The notes: generated by a model not told the origin, from the sequence alone. A stretch of DNA of 40,512 nucleotides from JBBSQE01 sp038258095 (GCA_038258095.1 JBBSQE010000004.1:1-40512), one strand, 5' to 3'; shown: positions 21,325 to 29,563, numbered from the stretch's first letter. A program made the numbers and translations.

Positions 21325-23411
21325 TAGAAGTGGACGATCGGGATGATCAGGATCGCGACGATGTTCGCCACCTTGATCATCGGGTTGATCGCGGGCCCCG
21401 CCGTGTCCTTGTAGGGGTCGCCGACCGTGTCGCCGGTCACCGAGGCCGCGTGGGCCTCGGAGCCCTTGCCGCCGTAGGCGCCGTCCTCGATCAACTTCTT
21501 GGCGTTGTCCCAAGCGCCGCCTCCGGCTGTCATCGAAACGGCCATGAAGAGGCCGACGACGATGACTCCGATCAAGAGGCCGCCGAGGGCATCGACGGAG
21601 AGCAGCCCGACGATCACGGGGATGACGATCGGGATCAGCGAGGGAAGGATCATCTCCCGCTGCGCAGCACCGGTCACGATGCTGACCGTCTCTGCGTAGT
21701 CGGGCTTCTCGGTCCCGTCCATGATTCCCGGCTTTTCCTTGAACTGCTTGCGGACCTGCTCGACGACCTCACCCGCCGCGCGGCCGACGGCCTCGATCGC
21801 CAGGGCGGCGAAGATGTAGACCATCATGCCGCCGATCAACAGGCCGATCAGCACGTCGGGGTTCGCGATGCTGAAGCTCAGGTCGTGTCCCTCGGCCGCA
21901 TCCCCGAGTTCGGACCTGAATGCCGCGAACAGCACGAGTGCCGCGAGCACGGCGGAACCGATCGCGTAGCCCTTGGTAACCGCCTTCGTCGTGTTGCCGA
22001 CCGCGTCAAGCGGGTCGGTGACGTTGCGGACGTCCTCGGGCATGTCCGCCATCTCGGCGATGCCGCCGGCGTTGTCGGTGATCGGGCCGAATGCGTCGAG
22101 GGCGACGATGAGCCCGGTCAGTGATAGCTGCGCCATGACCGCGACTGCGATCCCGTAGATGCCGGCGAGCTGGTTGGCGAAGAGAATCGCCAGGACCAGG
22201 ACGATGGCGGGGAGGGCTGTCGCCTGATACCCCTGGGCGAGGCCCTGGATGATGTTCGTCGCGTGACCGGTCTCCGACGCTGCCGCGATGGTTCGGACCG
22301 GTCGGAACCGGGTCGACGTGTAGTAGTCGGTGATGACGAAGAGCAGAGCCGTGACTGCGACTCCGATGACGGCGCAGAGCCAGAGGTCCGTTACCGAAGC
22401 CGACGCAAGCGCACTGCCCGCCTCACCGACACCGAAGTGCAGTGGACCGTCCATCATCCACTTGGTGATGGGGTAGAAGGCGATGACGGAGATTCCGCCC
22501 GAGACGATGAGGCCCTGGTAGAGGGCACCTTCGACGCGGTCGGTCTTGGTGCGGACCGAGAGGGCCCCGATGATCGAGGCGATGATCGCCACGCCGCCGA
22601 TGACAAGCGGGAAGAGTGCGACTTCGCGGATGTACTCCCCCCCGTTGCCGCTGAAGGTGAGGATTCCGAGCAACATGACGGCGACAGACGTCACCGCGTA
22701 CGTCTCGAAGAGGTCAGCGGCCATGCCGGCGCAGTCGCCGACGTTGTCGCCGACGTTGTCCGCGATCACGGCCGGGTTGCGAGGGTCATCCTCGGGGATC
22801 CCTGCCTCGACCTTGCCGACGAGGTCGGCGCCGACGTCGGCAGCCTTCGTGAAGATGCCGCCGCCGAGACGGGCGAACACTGAGATCAGCGAACCACCGA
22901 AGCCGAGGCCGATGAGCGCGTCGACGGCCTCCTTGTCGGTGGAGTTCGTCAAGACGAGGATGCCGTAGTAGCCGGCGACGCCGAACAGGGCCAGGCCGAC
23001 GACCAGCAGACCGGTCACCGAACCGCCCTTGAAGGCGGCGTCAAGCGCCGGAGGAACCCCACCTCGGCCAGCCTCGGCGACCCGGGCATTGGCCCGCACC
23101 GAGACATTCATCCCGATGAAGCCGGCGGCCGCGGAGAGAGTGCCTCCGATGATGAATCCGATCGCGGTCTTGTAGTCCTGGAGGAAGAGCAGGATGATCG
23201 CGAGCGGGATCGCGACTATGGCGATGATCCGGTACTGGCGCGTCAGGTAGGCCTTCGCCCCTTCCTGGACGGCGCCCGAGATCTCCCGCATCCGGTCGTT
23301 GCCCGGCGACAGCTTCAACAAGCGCTGCGTGATGAGCACGCCGTAGAGCACAGCCGCTCCCGCGCATACAAGCGCGATAGCGACTCCGTAATCGGTCAAA
23401 AAATCCGTCAA
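21324..23411 (-). CDS. hppA: H+-translocating membrane pyrophosphatase, K+-independent type
   Basis: This 695-residue protein with about 16 membrane helices is the normal length for a proton-pumping inorganic pyrophosphatase. The substrate site is complete: KAADVGADLVGK (D192, D196) followed by EAGIPEDDPRNPAVIADNV and GDNVGDCAGMAADLFETYA (about 203-238). The residue that decides potassium dependence is lysine (K476 in GNTTKAVTKGYA), as in the K+-independent class. The enzyme couples pyrophosphate hydrolysis to proton export across the cytoplasmic membrane, saving energy and driving biosynthesis. The start is TTG (23411) six bases after GGAGGG. It is the last gene of the leftward cluster from fmdB. 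A large inverted repeat begins at its stop codon. Confidence 0.95.
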   Translation of the reverse strand: MTDFLTDYGVAIALVCAGAAVLYGVLITQRLLKLSPGNDRMREISGAVQEGAKAYLTRQYRIIAIVAIPLAIILLFLQDYKTAIGFIIGGTLSAAAGFIGMNVSVRANARVAEAGRGGVPPALDAAFKGGSVTGLLVVGLALFGVAGYYGILVLTNSTDKEAVDALIGLGFGGSLISVFARLGGGIFTKAADVGADLVGKVEAGIPEDDPRNPAVIADNVGDNVGDCAGMAADLFETYAVTSVAVMLLGILTFSGNGGEYIREVALFPLVIGGVAIIASIIGALSVRTKTDRVEGALYQGLIVSGGISVIAFYPITKWMMDGPLHFGVGEAGSALASASVTDLWLCAVIGVAVTALLFVITDYYTSTRFRPVRTIAAASETGHATNIIQGLAQGYQATALPAIVLVLAILFANQLAGIYGIAVAVMAQLSLTGLIVALDAFGPITDNAGGIAEMADMPEDVRNVTDPLDAVGNTTKAVTKGYAIGSAVLAALVLFAAFRSELGDAAEGHDLSFSIANPDVLIGLLIGGMMVYIFAALAIEAVGRAAGEVVEQVRKQFKEKPGIMDGTEKPDYAETVSIVTGAAQREMILPSLIPIVIPVIVGLLSVDALGGLLIGVIVVGLFMAVSMTAGGGAWDNAKKLIEDGAYGGKGSEAHAASVTGDTVGDPYKDTAGPAINPMIKVANIVAILIIPIVHF

Positions 23412-23521
23412 GTGATTCCCTCCAACTGGTTTTCCGCCTCATGGCGGCGTCATAGGCCCCGCTGATAAACGGCGCGGGAGTCTAGCTAGGCCGGGAGCGA
23501 CGAGGCATGCCGCCTCCCGCT

Positions 23522-24094
23522 CTAGGAAGCGCTACCCGGCGTCCACAGGCGGGGTGGGGGCTCGCCGGCACCCGGCGACGCGGGGCCCGGCGACTGCGGG
23601 CGCGGTGGCCGTGGCGACTCGCCGCCACCGGAGCCACCTCCACCAGACCCGGATTCGTCGTCGCCTCCCCCGGGTTCCGCGGAGCCGCCTGCGGGCCCTT
23701 CGCCCGTCGGCGCCGACCCACCTCCGGCAGCCTGTGCGTAGAGCATCTGGAGCTCGGAAAGGGCGTTCTTGACCTGGCCCGCCGGCTCGGGCGGAAGCAG
23801 GTCGACGACCGCGCGCACGGACTCGATCCCGAGGCGCGCCTGGTCGAGGTCGCGCTCGTCCTCCTTGGCGATCCGCCGGGCGCTGAGGTTGATCAGGCTC
23901 GCGACCGACTGGAGCAGGAGATCCTCGACGCGCACCTCGCGCATCTGCTCCTCGAGCGCCGCGCGGTACTGCTCCTCGGACATCTCCGACGTGGGTCCGC
24001 CGGGCGCTCCGGGGCCGCCCGGGGCCGTGGGACCTCCGCCACCGCCGGCGGGCGGGCTCTCTGGTCCGGGTGTCTGGTCTTCGGGCTCGCTCAT
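23522..24094 (-). CDS. DUF1844 domain protein
   Basis: This 190-residue protein has a compact DUF1844 core (about 38-122), recognised from SEEQYRAALEEQMREVRVEDLLLQSVASLINLSARRI (positions 39-75), then DLDQARLGIESVRAVVDLL and QVKNALSELQMLYAQAA. The core is flanked by disordered Gly/Pro/Ser-rich ends of about 35 and 70 residues. The helical core is conserved across many bacterial phyla, but its function is unknown to me. The ATG overlaps the stop of the glutamate-cysteine-ligase-like gene by four bases, so the two are coupled. The long low-complexity tail (GGGDDESGSGGGGSGGGESP) is unusual compared with short relatives of about 100 residues. Confidence 0.85.
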   Translation of the reverse strand: MSEPEDQTPGPESPPAGGGGGPTAPGGPGAPGGPTSEMSEEQYRAALEEQMREVRVEDLLLQSVASLINLSARRIAKEDERDLDQARLGIESVRAVVDLLPPEPAGQVKNALSELQMLYAQAAGGGSAPTGEGPAGGSAEPGGGDDESGSGGGGSGGGESPRPPRPQSPGPASPGAGEPPPRLWTPGSAS

Positions 24095-25263
24095 CTCATC
24101 TCCTGACTCCTCGCACCATATGTCCTTGACGTCTCCCGCACCGACTCGCGGTAGATCTCCTCGATCGACGCGCCCTCCCGGAGCGCGGCGAGTGACCGCT
24201 GGGCACCATTTCGCTCCGGCAGGTCCACCCCGATCCCGAGCGCGTCACACGCCGGAGCGGTCCAGCTCAGCAGGCGGTCCAGGGCCGCGGTCGCTTCGAT
24301 CTCCTCCCCGGATCGAAAGTCGATCATCCGCCCTCCCATGCCGTAGCGGATCGCGCGCCAGAGATTCTCCTCGATCTCGCGATCCCGCAGAGGACGCCCG
24401 GATCCTTCATAGCCCCCCTCGTCGAAATCGATGGCCGCCTGGGCGACGCAGGCCGTGATCAGCCCGGCGAGGGCGGTTGATTCGGCGCCGCCGGTCTGGG
24501 CATCGCAGATCCTGACCTCGACCGTCCCGAAGCGGTGGTGGGGCCTCACGCTCCACCAGAGCTGCGTCGATTCCACAATGGAGTTCGTCCGCTCGAGCAT
24601 CGCCACGAACGCCGCGTAGTCGTCCCAGGTCCCGAACGCCTCGGGGATGCCGCACCGCGGAAACGTCCGCGTGAAGGTCTCGGTCCGCACCGTGTGGAGG
24701 CCGCTGTCTCGGCCATCGAGAAAGGGCGAGTTGGCCGACACGGCCAGCAGCATCGGCAGCAGCTCCCGAATCCAGTCGCACACCGCGATCGCCCGGTCGG
24801 CGCCCCGGATCCCGACGTGCACGTGGAGGCTCCACGTGTTGTTCCGCTGCGCCACGTAGCCGAGATCTCGCTCGAGCCGGTTGTAGTGCGGCGTGTCGAT
24901 GATCTTCTGGTCGAGATAGCTGGCCCACGGGTGCGTTCCCATCGAGCCGAGTGCGGCGCCCTGCTCTGCGACGAGGCGGAAGAGGCGATCGCGGCGATCA
25001 GCCTGGCGCTCGACCGCATCGGCGAAGCTCTCGCCCCGGCCGGAGCGGATCTCGATCTCCGAGGCGATCAGCTCGCCGGCGGCGGACTCCCAGAGGACCT
25101 CGTCGTCTCGGGAGGCCTCGTGGAGCTCCTCGTAGCGGTCGCGCAGGTCGAGCGTCTCGGGATCGAGGATCGCGAACTCCTCCTCGATCCCGACAGTGAA
25201 GTCGGTCGAGCCCTCGAAGACCTCGCGCACGCTCTCCAGGTCCAGTGCCGGATCCTCGGACAT
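24091..25263 (-). CDS. Glutamate-cysteine ligase-like carboxylate-amine ligase (YbdK/GCS2 family)
   Basis: This 390-residue protein matches the GCS2 family throughout. It opens with FTVGIEEEFAILDPETLDL (about 22-40; E-E-E are metal/ATP ligands), then ESAAGELIASEIEIRSG, MGTHPW, the histidine motif SLHVHVGI, VSANSPFLDGRDSGLHTVRT, WWSVRPHHRFGTVEVRICDAQ and the C-terminal NLWRAIRYGMGG. Enzymes of this group make gamma-glutamylcysteine weakly (YbdK) or efficiently (EgtA of ergothioneine synthesis). Its position just after a glutaredoxin-like gene and the redox regulator Rex supports a thiol role, but no egtB/C/D or mycothiol gene is in the window. The ATP-grasp-like active site appears complete. 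Its stop overlaps the start of the DUF1844 gene. Confidence 0.88.
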   Translation of the reverse strand: MSEDPALDLESVREVFEGSTDFTVGIEEEFAILDPETLDLRDRYEELHEASRDDEVLWESAAGELIASEIEIRSGRGESFADAVERQADRRDRLFRLVAEQGAALGSMGTHPWASYLDQKIIDTPHYNRLERDLGYVAQRNNTWSLHVHVGIRGADRAIAVCDWIRELLPMLLAVSANSPFLDGRDSGLHTVRTETFTRTFPRCGIPEAFGTWDDYAAFVAMLERTNSIVESTQLWWSVRPHHRFGTVEVRICDAQTGGAESTALAGLITACVAQAAIDFDEGGYEGSGRPLRDREIEENLWRAIRYGMGGRMIDFRSGEEIEATAALDRLLSWTAPACDALGIGVDLPERNGAQRSLAALREGASIEEIYRESVRETSRTYGARSQEMR

Positions 25264-25276
25264 GACCGACCGCTGG

Positions 25277-25942
25277 TTACGCCAGATAGAAGTAGAGCGC
25301 GTAGAGCAGGTCGACGGCCGGCGAGGACGTGTGGACCGTGACCTCCGGCGGCACCGCGAGGAGCTGCTCGGAGTAGTTGAAGATGATCTTCACGCCGGAC
25401 TCGACGAGCTTGTCGGCGACGCGCTGCGCGGCATCCGCGGGGACGGCGAGGACCCCGACGACGATCTCGTCCTCGGAGACGACGGCCTCGAGCTCGTTGA
25501 AGTCGCGCACCGTGAGGTCGCCGACCTCGAGGCCGACGAGGCTCTGGTCGACCTCGAACATGGCGACGATCTGGAAACCGTGGTCGGCGAAGATGTCCGA
25601 GCAGGCGATCGCCTGTCCGAGATTGCCGGCGCCGAACAGGGCGATGTTGTGCTGACCCGACGTCCGCAGGATCTTGCGGATCTCCGCGACGAGGGACTCG
25701 ACGTTGTAGCCGACACCCCGCTTGCCGAACTTCCCGAAGCCCGAGAGGTCGCGGCGAATCTGAGTCGGGTTGATGTGGGTGTACTCGGAGAGCTCCTGCG
25801 AGGAGATCGTCTCACGCCCCATCTTGCCGGCCTGCGTCAGCACCTGGAGGTAGCGGGACAGGCGCGCGGCAACGCCGAGGGAGAGGCGTTCACCCTCGGT
25901 CGGGATCGCGGCGGGGTCGTCGATGATGGTCGGCTCCTTCAC
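25277..25942 (-). CDS. rex: Redox-sensing transcriptional repressor Rex
   Basis: From the GTG at 25942 the protein has 221 residues, the usual Rex length. The N-terminal winged helix (about 18-85) contains ISSQELSEYTHINPTQIRRD and FGKFGKRGVGYNV, the Rex DNA-recognition signature. The Rossmann domain has the NADH-binding GAGNLGQA (104-111) and strands IVAMFEVDQSLVG and GVLAVPADAAQRVADKLV. The C-terminal helix LLYALYFYLA swaps between subunits. Rex represses fermentation and respiration genes and releases DNA when NADH rises. The GTG start overlaps the stop codon of the glutaredoxin-like gene by four bases, which fixes the start; longer in-frame starts upstream lie inside that gene. Typical Rex operators (TTGTGAA-N4-TTCACAA) were not found in the window. 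Confidence 0.95.
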   Translation of the reverse strand: MKEPTIIDDPAAIPTEGERLSLGVAARLSRYLQVLTQAGKMGRETISSQELSEYTHINPTQIRRDLSGFGKFGKRGVGYNVESLVAEIRKILRTSGQHNIALFGAGNLGQAIACSDIFADHGFQIVAMFEVDQSLVGLEVGDLTVRDFNELEAVVSEDEIVVGVLAVPADAAQRVADKLVESGVKIIFNYSEQLLAVPPEVTVHTSSPAVDLLYALYFYLA

Positions 25943-26193
25943 GGTCGGGGTGGGACAGTAGCGAGCCGAGCGCGCAGGGCGGGCAGATCGATGATCAGTT
26001 CCGACACGTGCTCCCCATCCACCGAGACCACCGGGATCCGTTCCAGGTTGTCCCGGAGAAGGGTGTCGTCGGACTCGATATCGATCTCGTCGAGATCGAA
26101 GCGCAGACCCTCGCGGCGCAGGCCGAGGATCGCTTCCCGCGCCTCCTCGCAGAGATGGCAGCCCTCTCGTGAGAGCAGAGTGACCGTCGTCAT
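25939..26193 (-). CDS. Glutaredoxin-like thioredoxin-fold protein
   Basis: This 84-residue protein has the short thioredoxin fold. It has strand MTTVTLLSREGCHLCEEA with the C-H-L-C active site (about 12-15), then IDIESDDTLLRDNLERIPVV with the cis-proline (P54) and VDGEHVSEL. Proteins of this size and motif (GCHLCEEA) belong to the DUF836/glutaredoxin-like family, whose members reduce disulfides or act in redox relay. Both ends overlap neighbours by four bases (tsaD stop before it, Rex start after it), so it is translated within one coupled operon. Its placement between the t6A enzyme and Rex suggests joint expression; the physical partner is unknown. Confidence 0.9.
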   Translation of the reverse strand: MTTVTLLSREGCHLCEEAREAILGLRREGLRFDLDEIDIESDDTLLRDNLERIPVVSVDGEHVSELIIDLPALRARLATVPPRP

Positions 26194-27254
26194 GCCGCGG
26201 GGGCGCGGGGTCCCGTCGCAAATGCGTCGAAGCTCAGGTAGTCCGGGTAGGCGAGGCTCGAAGAATGCAGCGCCGCCGCGCCGATCATCGCGGCGTTGTC
26301 GGTGCAGAGCTCCCGGGACACGAGCTTGAGGCCGGCGCCACGCCGTTCACAGGCGGCCGCAACTGCGCTTCGCAGCGGGCCATTGGCGGCGACTCCGCCC
26401 CCGAGCGCGACGGTGTCCCACTCGCCGCCGCGAAGTGCCCTGTCGAGCTTCGCCACCAACTGGTTGACGACAGCGGCCTGGAAGCCGGCGGCGAGGTCCG
26501 CGTCACGCTCCCTCAGTCCTTCCTCCCCTAGCTCGCGGCAGCGGTAGACGAGCGCGGTCTTCAGACCGCTGAAGCTGAAGTCGAGTCCCGGCTCCCGGGT
26601 CATCGCGACCGGGAACCGGAAAGCCGCCGGGTCACCGCCCTCGGCAAGCCTCTCGAGTGCGGGCCCTCCGGGATAGCCGAGGCCGAGCATGCGAGCGGCC
26701 TTGTCGAACGCCTCGCCCGCGGCGTCGTCGAGGGTCTGGCCGATGACATCGTGGCCGCCGTGTTCGCGCACCGCGGCCAGCAAAGTGTGGCCTCCGCTGG
26801 CGACCAGGCAGAGGAACGGCGGCTCGATTGGATCCGGCTCGAGGAAATTGGCCGCGACGTGTCCCTGGAGGTGGTCGACCGGAATGAGCGGGATGCGGTG
26901 GGTGGCGGCCATGGCCTTGGCGGTGCTGAGACCGACCAGGAGAGCGCCGATCAGCCCCGGTCCGGCGGTGACGGCGATCGCCTCGATGTCGCCGAGCGAG
27001 ACGTCCGCCTCGGCGAGCGCCGCTTGGGTGACCGGGACCGTCAGCTCCAGGTGTTGGCGGGAGGCGACCTCGGGCACCACGCCCCCGAAACGACTGTGGG
27101 CGGCGGCCTGCGACGAGATCACGTTCGAGAGAATCCGCGGGCCCTCGAGAACGGCGGCGCAGGTGTCGTCGCAGGACGTCTCGACCGCGAGAAGGACGCT
27201 GGATGATTGATTTCTATTCAGCGTCTGTCCGGGCGGGGATTGGGAATCAGTCAT
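26190..27254 (-). CDS. tsaD: tRNA N6-adenosine threonylcarbamoyltransferase TsaD
   Basis: This 354-residue protein with the ASKHA fold is standard in length. It starts LLAVETSCDDTCAAVLEG (about 21-38), has SQAAAHSRFGGVVPEVASRQH and the iron-binding HLQGH motif (H128, H132). It then has the phosphate loops VASGGHT and DFSFSGLKTAL, and finally VALGGGVAANGPLRSAV and the conserved LCTDNAAMIGAAA. TsaD transfers the threonylcarbamoyl group to A37 of ANN-decoding tRNAs, working with TsaB and TsaE, both encoded upstream; TsaC is not in the window. The gene overlaps rimI upstream and the glutaredoxin-like gene downstream by four bases each. Residues 10-19 form a short extra polar leader (QTLNRNQSSS). 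Confidence 0.97.
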   Translation of the reverse strand: MTDSQSPPGQTLNRNQSSSVLLAVETSCDDTCAAVLEGPRILSNVISSQAAAHSRFGGVVPEVASRQHLELTVPVTQAALAEADVSLGDIEAIAVTAGPGLIGALLVGLSTAKAMAATHRIPLIPVDHLQGHVAANFLEPDPIEPPFLCLVASGGHTLLAAVREHGGHDVIGQTLDDAAGEAFDKAARMLGLGYPGGPALERLAEGGDPAAFRFPVAMTREPGLDFSFSGLKTALVYRCRELGEEGLRERDADLAAGFQAAVVNQLVAKLDRALRGGEWDTVALGGGVAANGPLRSAVAAACERRGAGLKLVSRELCTDNAAMIGAAALHSSSLAYPDYLSFDAFATGPRAPAA

Positions 27255-27757
27255 CTAGGCCGGGCGGCCCCGAGCCACATGATCAGGGCGTCCTCGCCGT
27301 TGTCGTGGTAATAGCGGCGCCGCGTGCCGGCCGGCTTGAAGCCGAACCCCTCGTACATGGCGATAGCCTGGAGGTTCGACACCCGGACCTCGAGCGTGAA
27401 CGGCAGGCCGTGCCCGGCCTCGCCGAAGAGGCTGCGGATCAGGCCGGTCGCGATGCCGGCGCGGCGCTCGTCGGGATCGATCGCCACGTTCATCAGGTGC
27501 CACACTTGGTCATACCGCGAGCAGACGAGATAGCCGAGCAGCCGATCGCCTGATTTGGCGGAGAGGCAGATGCCGGCGGGCTTGGAGAGCTCCAGAACAA
27601 ACATCGCGAGCGACCAGGGCGTCGGGAACGAGCGTCTCTCGATCGCGATGACGGCCGGCAGGTCGCTGTAGGCGAGCCGCCCGAAGGCCGGCTCGACCGC
27701 CGGGCCGGGCTCTACCGCCGAGTCAGCTTGGGGATTTCCGGGAAGCGTTTCGGTCAT
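27251..27757 (-). CDS. rimI: Ribosomal-protein-alanine N-acetyltransferase RimI
   Basis: This 168-residue GNAT acetyltransferase is recognised from IERRSFPTPWSLAMFVLEL (about 39-57), GYLVCSRYDQVWHLMNVAIDP and the acetyl-CoA loop ERRAGIATGLI (the R/Q-x-x-G-x-G/A pattern). It continues with LEVRVSNLQAIAMYEGFGFKPAGTRRRYYHDNGEDALIMW (positions 123-162), the strongly conserved RimI end. RimI acetylates the N-terminal alanine of ribosomal protein bS18, and in many bacteria is encoded with tsaB and tsaD, as here. It overlaps tsaB by 35 bases at its 5' end and tsaD by four at its 3' end. The first 25 residues (Pro/Val/Glu-rich) are an extension not needed for the fold. Confidence 0.95.
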   Translation of the reverse strand: MTETLPGNPQADSAVEPGPAVEPAFGRLAYSDLPAVIAIERRSFPTPWSLAMFVLELSKPAGICLSAKSGDRLLGYLVCSRYDQVWHLMNVAIDPDERRAGIATGLIRSLFGEAGHGLPFTLEVRVSNLQAIAMYEGFGFKPAGTRRRYYHDNGEDALIMWLGAARPR

Positions 27758-28421
27758 GCCAGCGTTCCGCGTCGGGAGGTCTCAGATACAGGGGGTCCGA
27801 TGATGCGTCGACGTCATCGGTGGCGCCGAGCGCGCAGAGGTGCCGTGCGGCGACTCGGTGCAGCGGGCTGGATTCACCCGGAATCTCGGCGCGAACGGCA
27901 AGTTCATCACGAAATCTTAGCGCTCCGGCACCGACGGCCAGAACCGCTTCGCTCTGCTCGCGGAGGCGGTCCGAAACGTCGGCGGAAGAGGCGACGAAGG
28001 GATCCCAGACGCGCTTCCCGGCCAGGTAGAGGGCGGCGAACAGCTCCCCGCGCCTGGCATCGGTGGTCGCGAGGACTGCGGATTTGCCGGTGTCCTCGAG
28101 GGCGGGCCTCGCCAGAGCATCGAGAGTGCTGACCCCGACGACGGGGATGCCGGCGGCCGCACCGGCGCCGCGGGCGGTTGCGATTCCGATCCGCAGACCG
28201 GTGAAGGAGCCGGGCCCGAGCCCGACCGCGATCCTCGTTACGGACTCCCACCCCCCGGCCGCGTCGGCCGCCTGCTCGAGGGCCGGCAGGACGGCCACGG
28301 CATGCTGGAGCCGTCCTGCCTCGCCGGGGCCGACCGAGGATTCGAACAGCACCTCTGGTCCCCGACATGCGCCTACGGAGGTGTCGTCAGTCGCGGTGTC
28401 GAGCGCGAGAATCGTCGTCAA
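27723..28421 (-). CDS. tsaB: tRNA threonylcarbamoyladenosine biosynthesis protein TsaB
   Basis: This 232-residue ASKHA-fold protein has the family start ILALDTATDDTSVGAC (about 4-19), the H-A motif LQHAVAVLPALEQA, the highly conserved VGLGPGSFTGLRIGIATARG (66-85), VVGVSTLDALA, and DARRGELFAALY. TsaB is the scaffold partner of TsaD and TsaE in the t6A37 complex. The start is a TTG at 28421 overlapping by four bases the stop of the frameshifted secreted-protein gene, an uncommon upstream neighbour; in related genomes tsaE usually comes directly before tsaB. The 3' end overlaps rimI by 35 bases. Confidence 0.95.
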   Translation of the reverse strand: MTTILALDTATDDTSVGACRGPEVLFESSVGPGEAGRLQHAVAVLPALEQAADAAGGWESVTRIAVGLGPGSFTGLRIGIATARGAGAAAGIPVVGVSTLDALARPALEDTGKSAVLATTDARRGELFAALYLAGKRVWDPFVASSADVSDRLREQSEAVLAVGAGALRFRDELAVRAEIPGESSPLHRVAARHLCALGATDDVDASSDPLYLRPPDAERWHDRNASRKSPS

Positions 28422-28907
28422 ATTCCCTGGACTCCGTCGACGAACCAGGCGACGCGATACGCGCCGATGCCATCCACGGGGAGCCGATTCAGATAGAGGG
28501 TATCCGCGGCGGCTTCCTGGTTACGAGCGCAAACCTCGCGCCCCGATGGAAACGTCAAACACACGTCGTAGACGACCGGAGCGCCGGGACTCTCGAAGAA
28601 GGCTCCGACACCCTTGCCGCGCTGGTAGGCGTGCGATGGAACCGTTCGCGGCGTGAGACCACAACCAACGTAGCCGGTGAACCCATCACGCCGGCTCGCC
28701 GAGATCCGCTTCGGAGCGGGAGGACGGCCGGTATTGACAGGCACCGCGACCAGGAGCCCGGGCAGGGCAGGCGACCGGCTCTTCTCCCGCAGTTGGACCG
28801 CGGTGATCGGACCTGAAACCCCCCGGGGCTTCCGCTTGAGCCACCCTTGAGGAGGCTGCACACAGCAGCAGCACGCCAACACCCGCAATCGCCATCCGCC
28901 TCCCCAT
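28418..28907 (-). pseudogene. Secreted cysteine protein interrupted by a frameshift in a G6 run
   Basis: The mature domain is in one frame (YVGCGLTPRT...GAFFES...YDVCLTFPSGREVCARNQ...YRVAWFVDGVQGI) and is a paralogue of the 149-residue protein next door, sharing the Y-x-C-G, G-A-F-F, VC-x-x-F-P-x-G-R-x-x-C-A and V-x-W-F patterns. A good signal peptide (MAIAGVGVLLLCAASSRVAQ, from 28907 or an ATG 12 bases on) is in another frame. Removing one G from the run of six (28819-28824 on the plus strand, CCCCCC) joins them as ...AEAPGVSGPITAVQ. So either the gene is inactive, or the run slips, or it is a sequencing error. Its last bases overlap the tsaB start. Confidence 0.65.
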
Positions 28908-28943
28908 GACCGCGGCAGAATCTACTCCATGATGGACGGTCGC

Positions 28944-29393
28944 CTACCTCGTGATGCGGAAGTAGTACGTGCCGACCCGCTTCCTCCCGATGAACCATGA
29001 GACTTTGTGCCTGCCTAACTCGCTGGAGGTGATCTCGTTCTTGTAGTAGCGCCCGACGATCGCTCGCTCTGGCCCGGCGCACAGCGTTCGCCCCTTCGGA
29101 AAGTCGACACAGACCCTGTAGCGGACGCAACGCAGTTTCGTCCCGTTCTTGGTCCTGCAGATGGCGTTCCCCTTGGATGCGTAGAAAAAGGCCCCCTTCA
29201 CCTGGTTCGCGGCGCAAGTGTGCGTTGGGTCCAGCTTGAGCGGGTTCCGCTTGATCGTCATCTTGTTTCCGCAAGCCACGTAATGCCGGAAAACCCGAGG
29301 GTGCTTCGGTGTTGTCCCGGCGCCGGCCGGGGCCGCACCGACCAGCAGCGCACCCCCCACGAGCAGGGCGGCAAAGATCTTGAGTCCCTTCAT
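28944..29393 (-). CDS. Secreted cysteine-rich small protein, intact paralogue
   Basis: From the ATG at 29393 the protein has 149 residues; AGGAGG lies nine bases upstream and confirms the start against a longer frame to 29543. A signal peptide (MKGLKIFAALLVGGALLVG, cleavage after A-x-A near residue 26) is followed by a basic mature domain. That domain contains six cysteines in the pattern YVACGNK...HTCAANQVKGAFFYAS...AICRTKNGTKLRCVRYRVCVDFPKGRTLC. It ends HKVSWFIGRKRVGTYYFRI. It resembles its downstream neighbour, which is frameshifted. The two are a tandem duplication inserted between tsaE and tsaB. Function is unknown; disulfides and export are inferred. Confidence 0.75.
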   Translation of the reverse strand: MKGLKIFAALLVGGALLVGAAPAGAGTTPKHPRVFRHYVACGNKMTIKRNPLKLDPTHTCAANQVKGAFFYASKGNAICRTKNGTKLRCVRYRVCVDFPKGRTLCAGPERAIVGRYYKNEITSSELGRHKVSWFIGRKRVGTYYFRITR

Positions 29394-29498
29394 GGCGAGG
29401 ATCCTCCTGGATTGCGGGTTCGCCGCGCCGATGCTAGCGCGGCGCCGACTTCTGAAGAGAACACGCGTCCGGTCTCGTAGGTGCGGTCGTGGCCGTAT

Positions 29499-29524
29499 GG
29501 CTAGTCTGGGCCGCGTTCGGGTAT
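29499..29524 (+). promoter_or_regulatory. Candidate SigB-type promoter of the LEA-like lipoprotein
   Basis: GGCT (29499-29502), 16 bases, GGGTAT (29519-29524) matches GNNT-N14-16-GGGTA[TC]. The -10 half is perfect and the -35 half only minimal. The ATG with its AGGAGG follows 40 bases later. A SigB/SigF-type sigma gene is in this window, and the product is a stress-type protein, which fits. Confidence 0.35.
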
Positions 29525-29563
29525 GTAGACGCTCCGGCACCAACCCACCAGGAGGACACCGAC

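Noticed and set aside
20797..21327. 176-codon frame across the hppA-oxidase spacer
   Set aside because: It runs through the inverted repeats, has no ribosome-binding site, and its apparent self-similarity (GSFSYRR / GSFSCRR) is explained by the DNA repeat arms, not by protein homology.
25943..26221. N-terminal extension of Rex to 26221
   Set aside because: The added residues overlap the glutaredoxin-like gene, and the GTG at 25942 gives the usual Rex length with a stop/start overlap.
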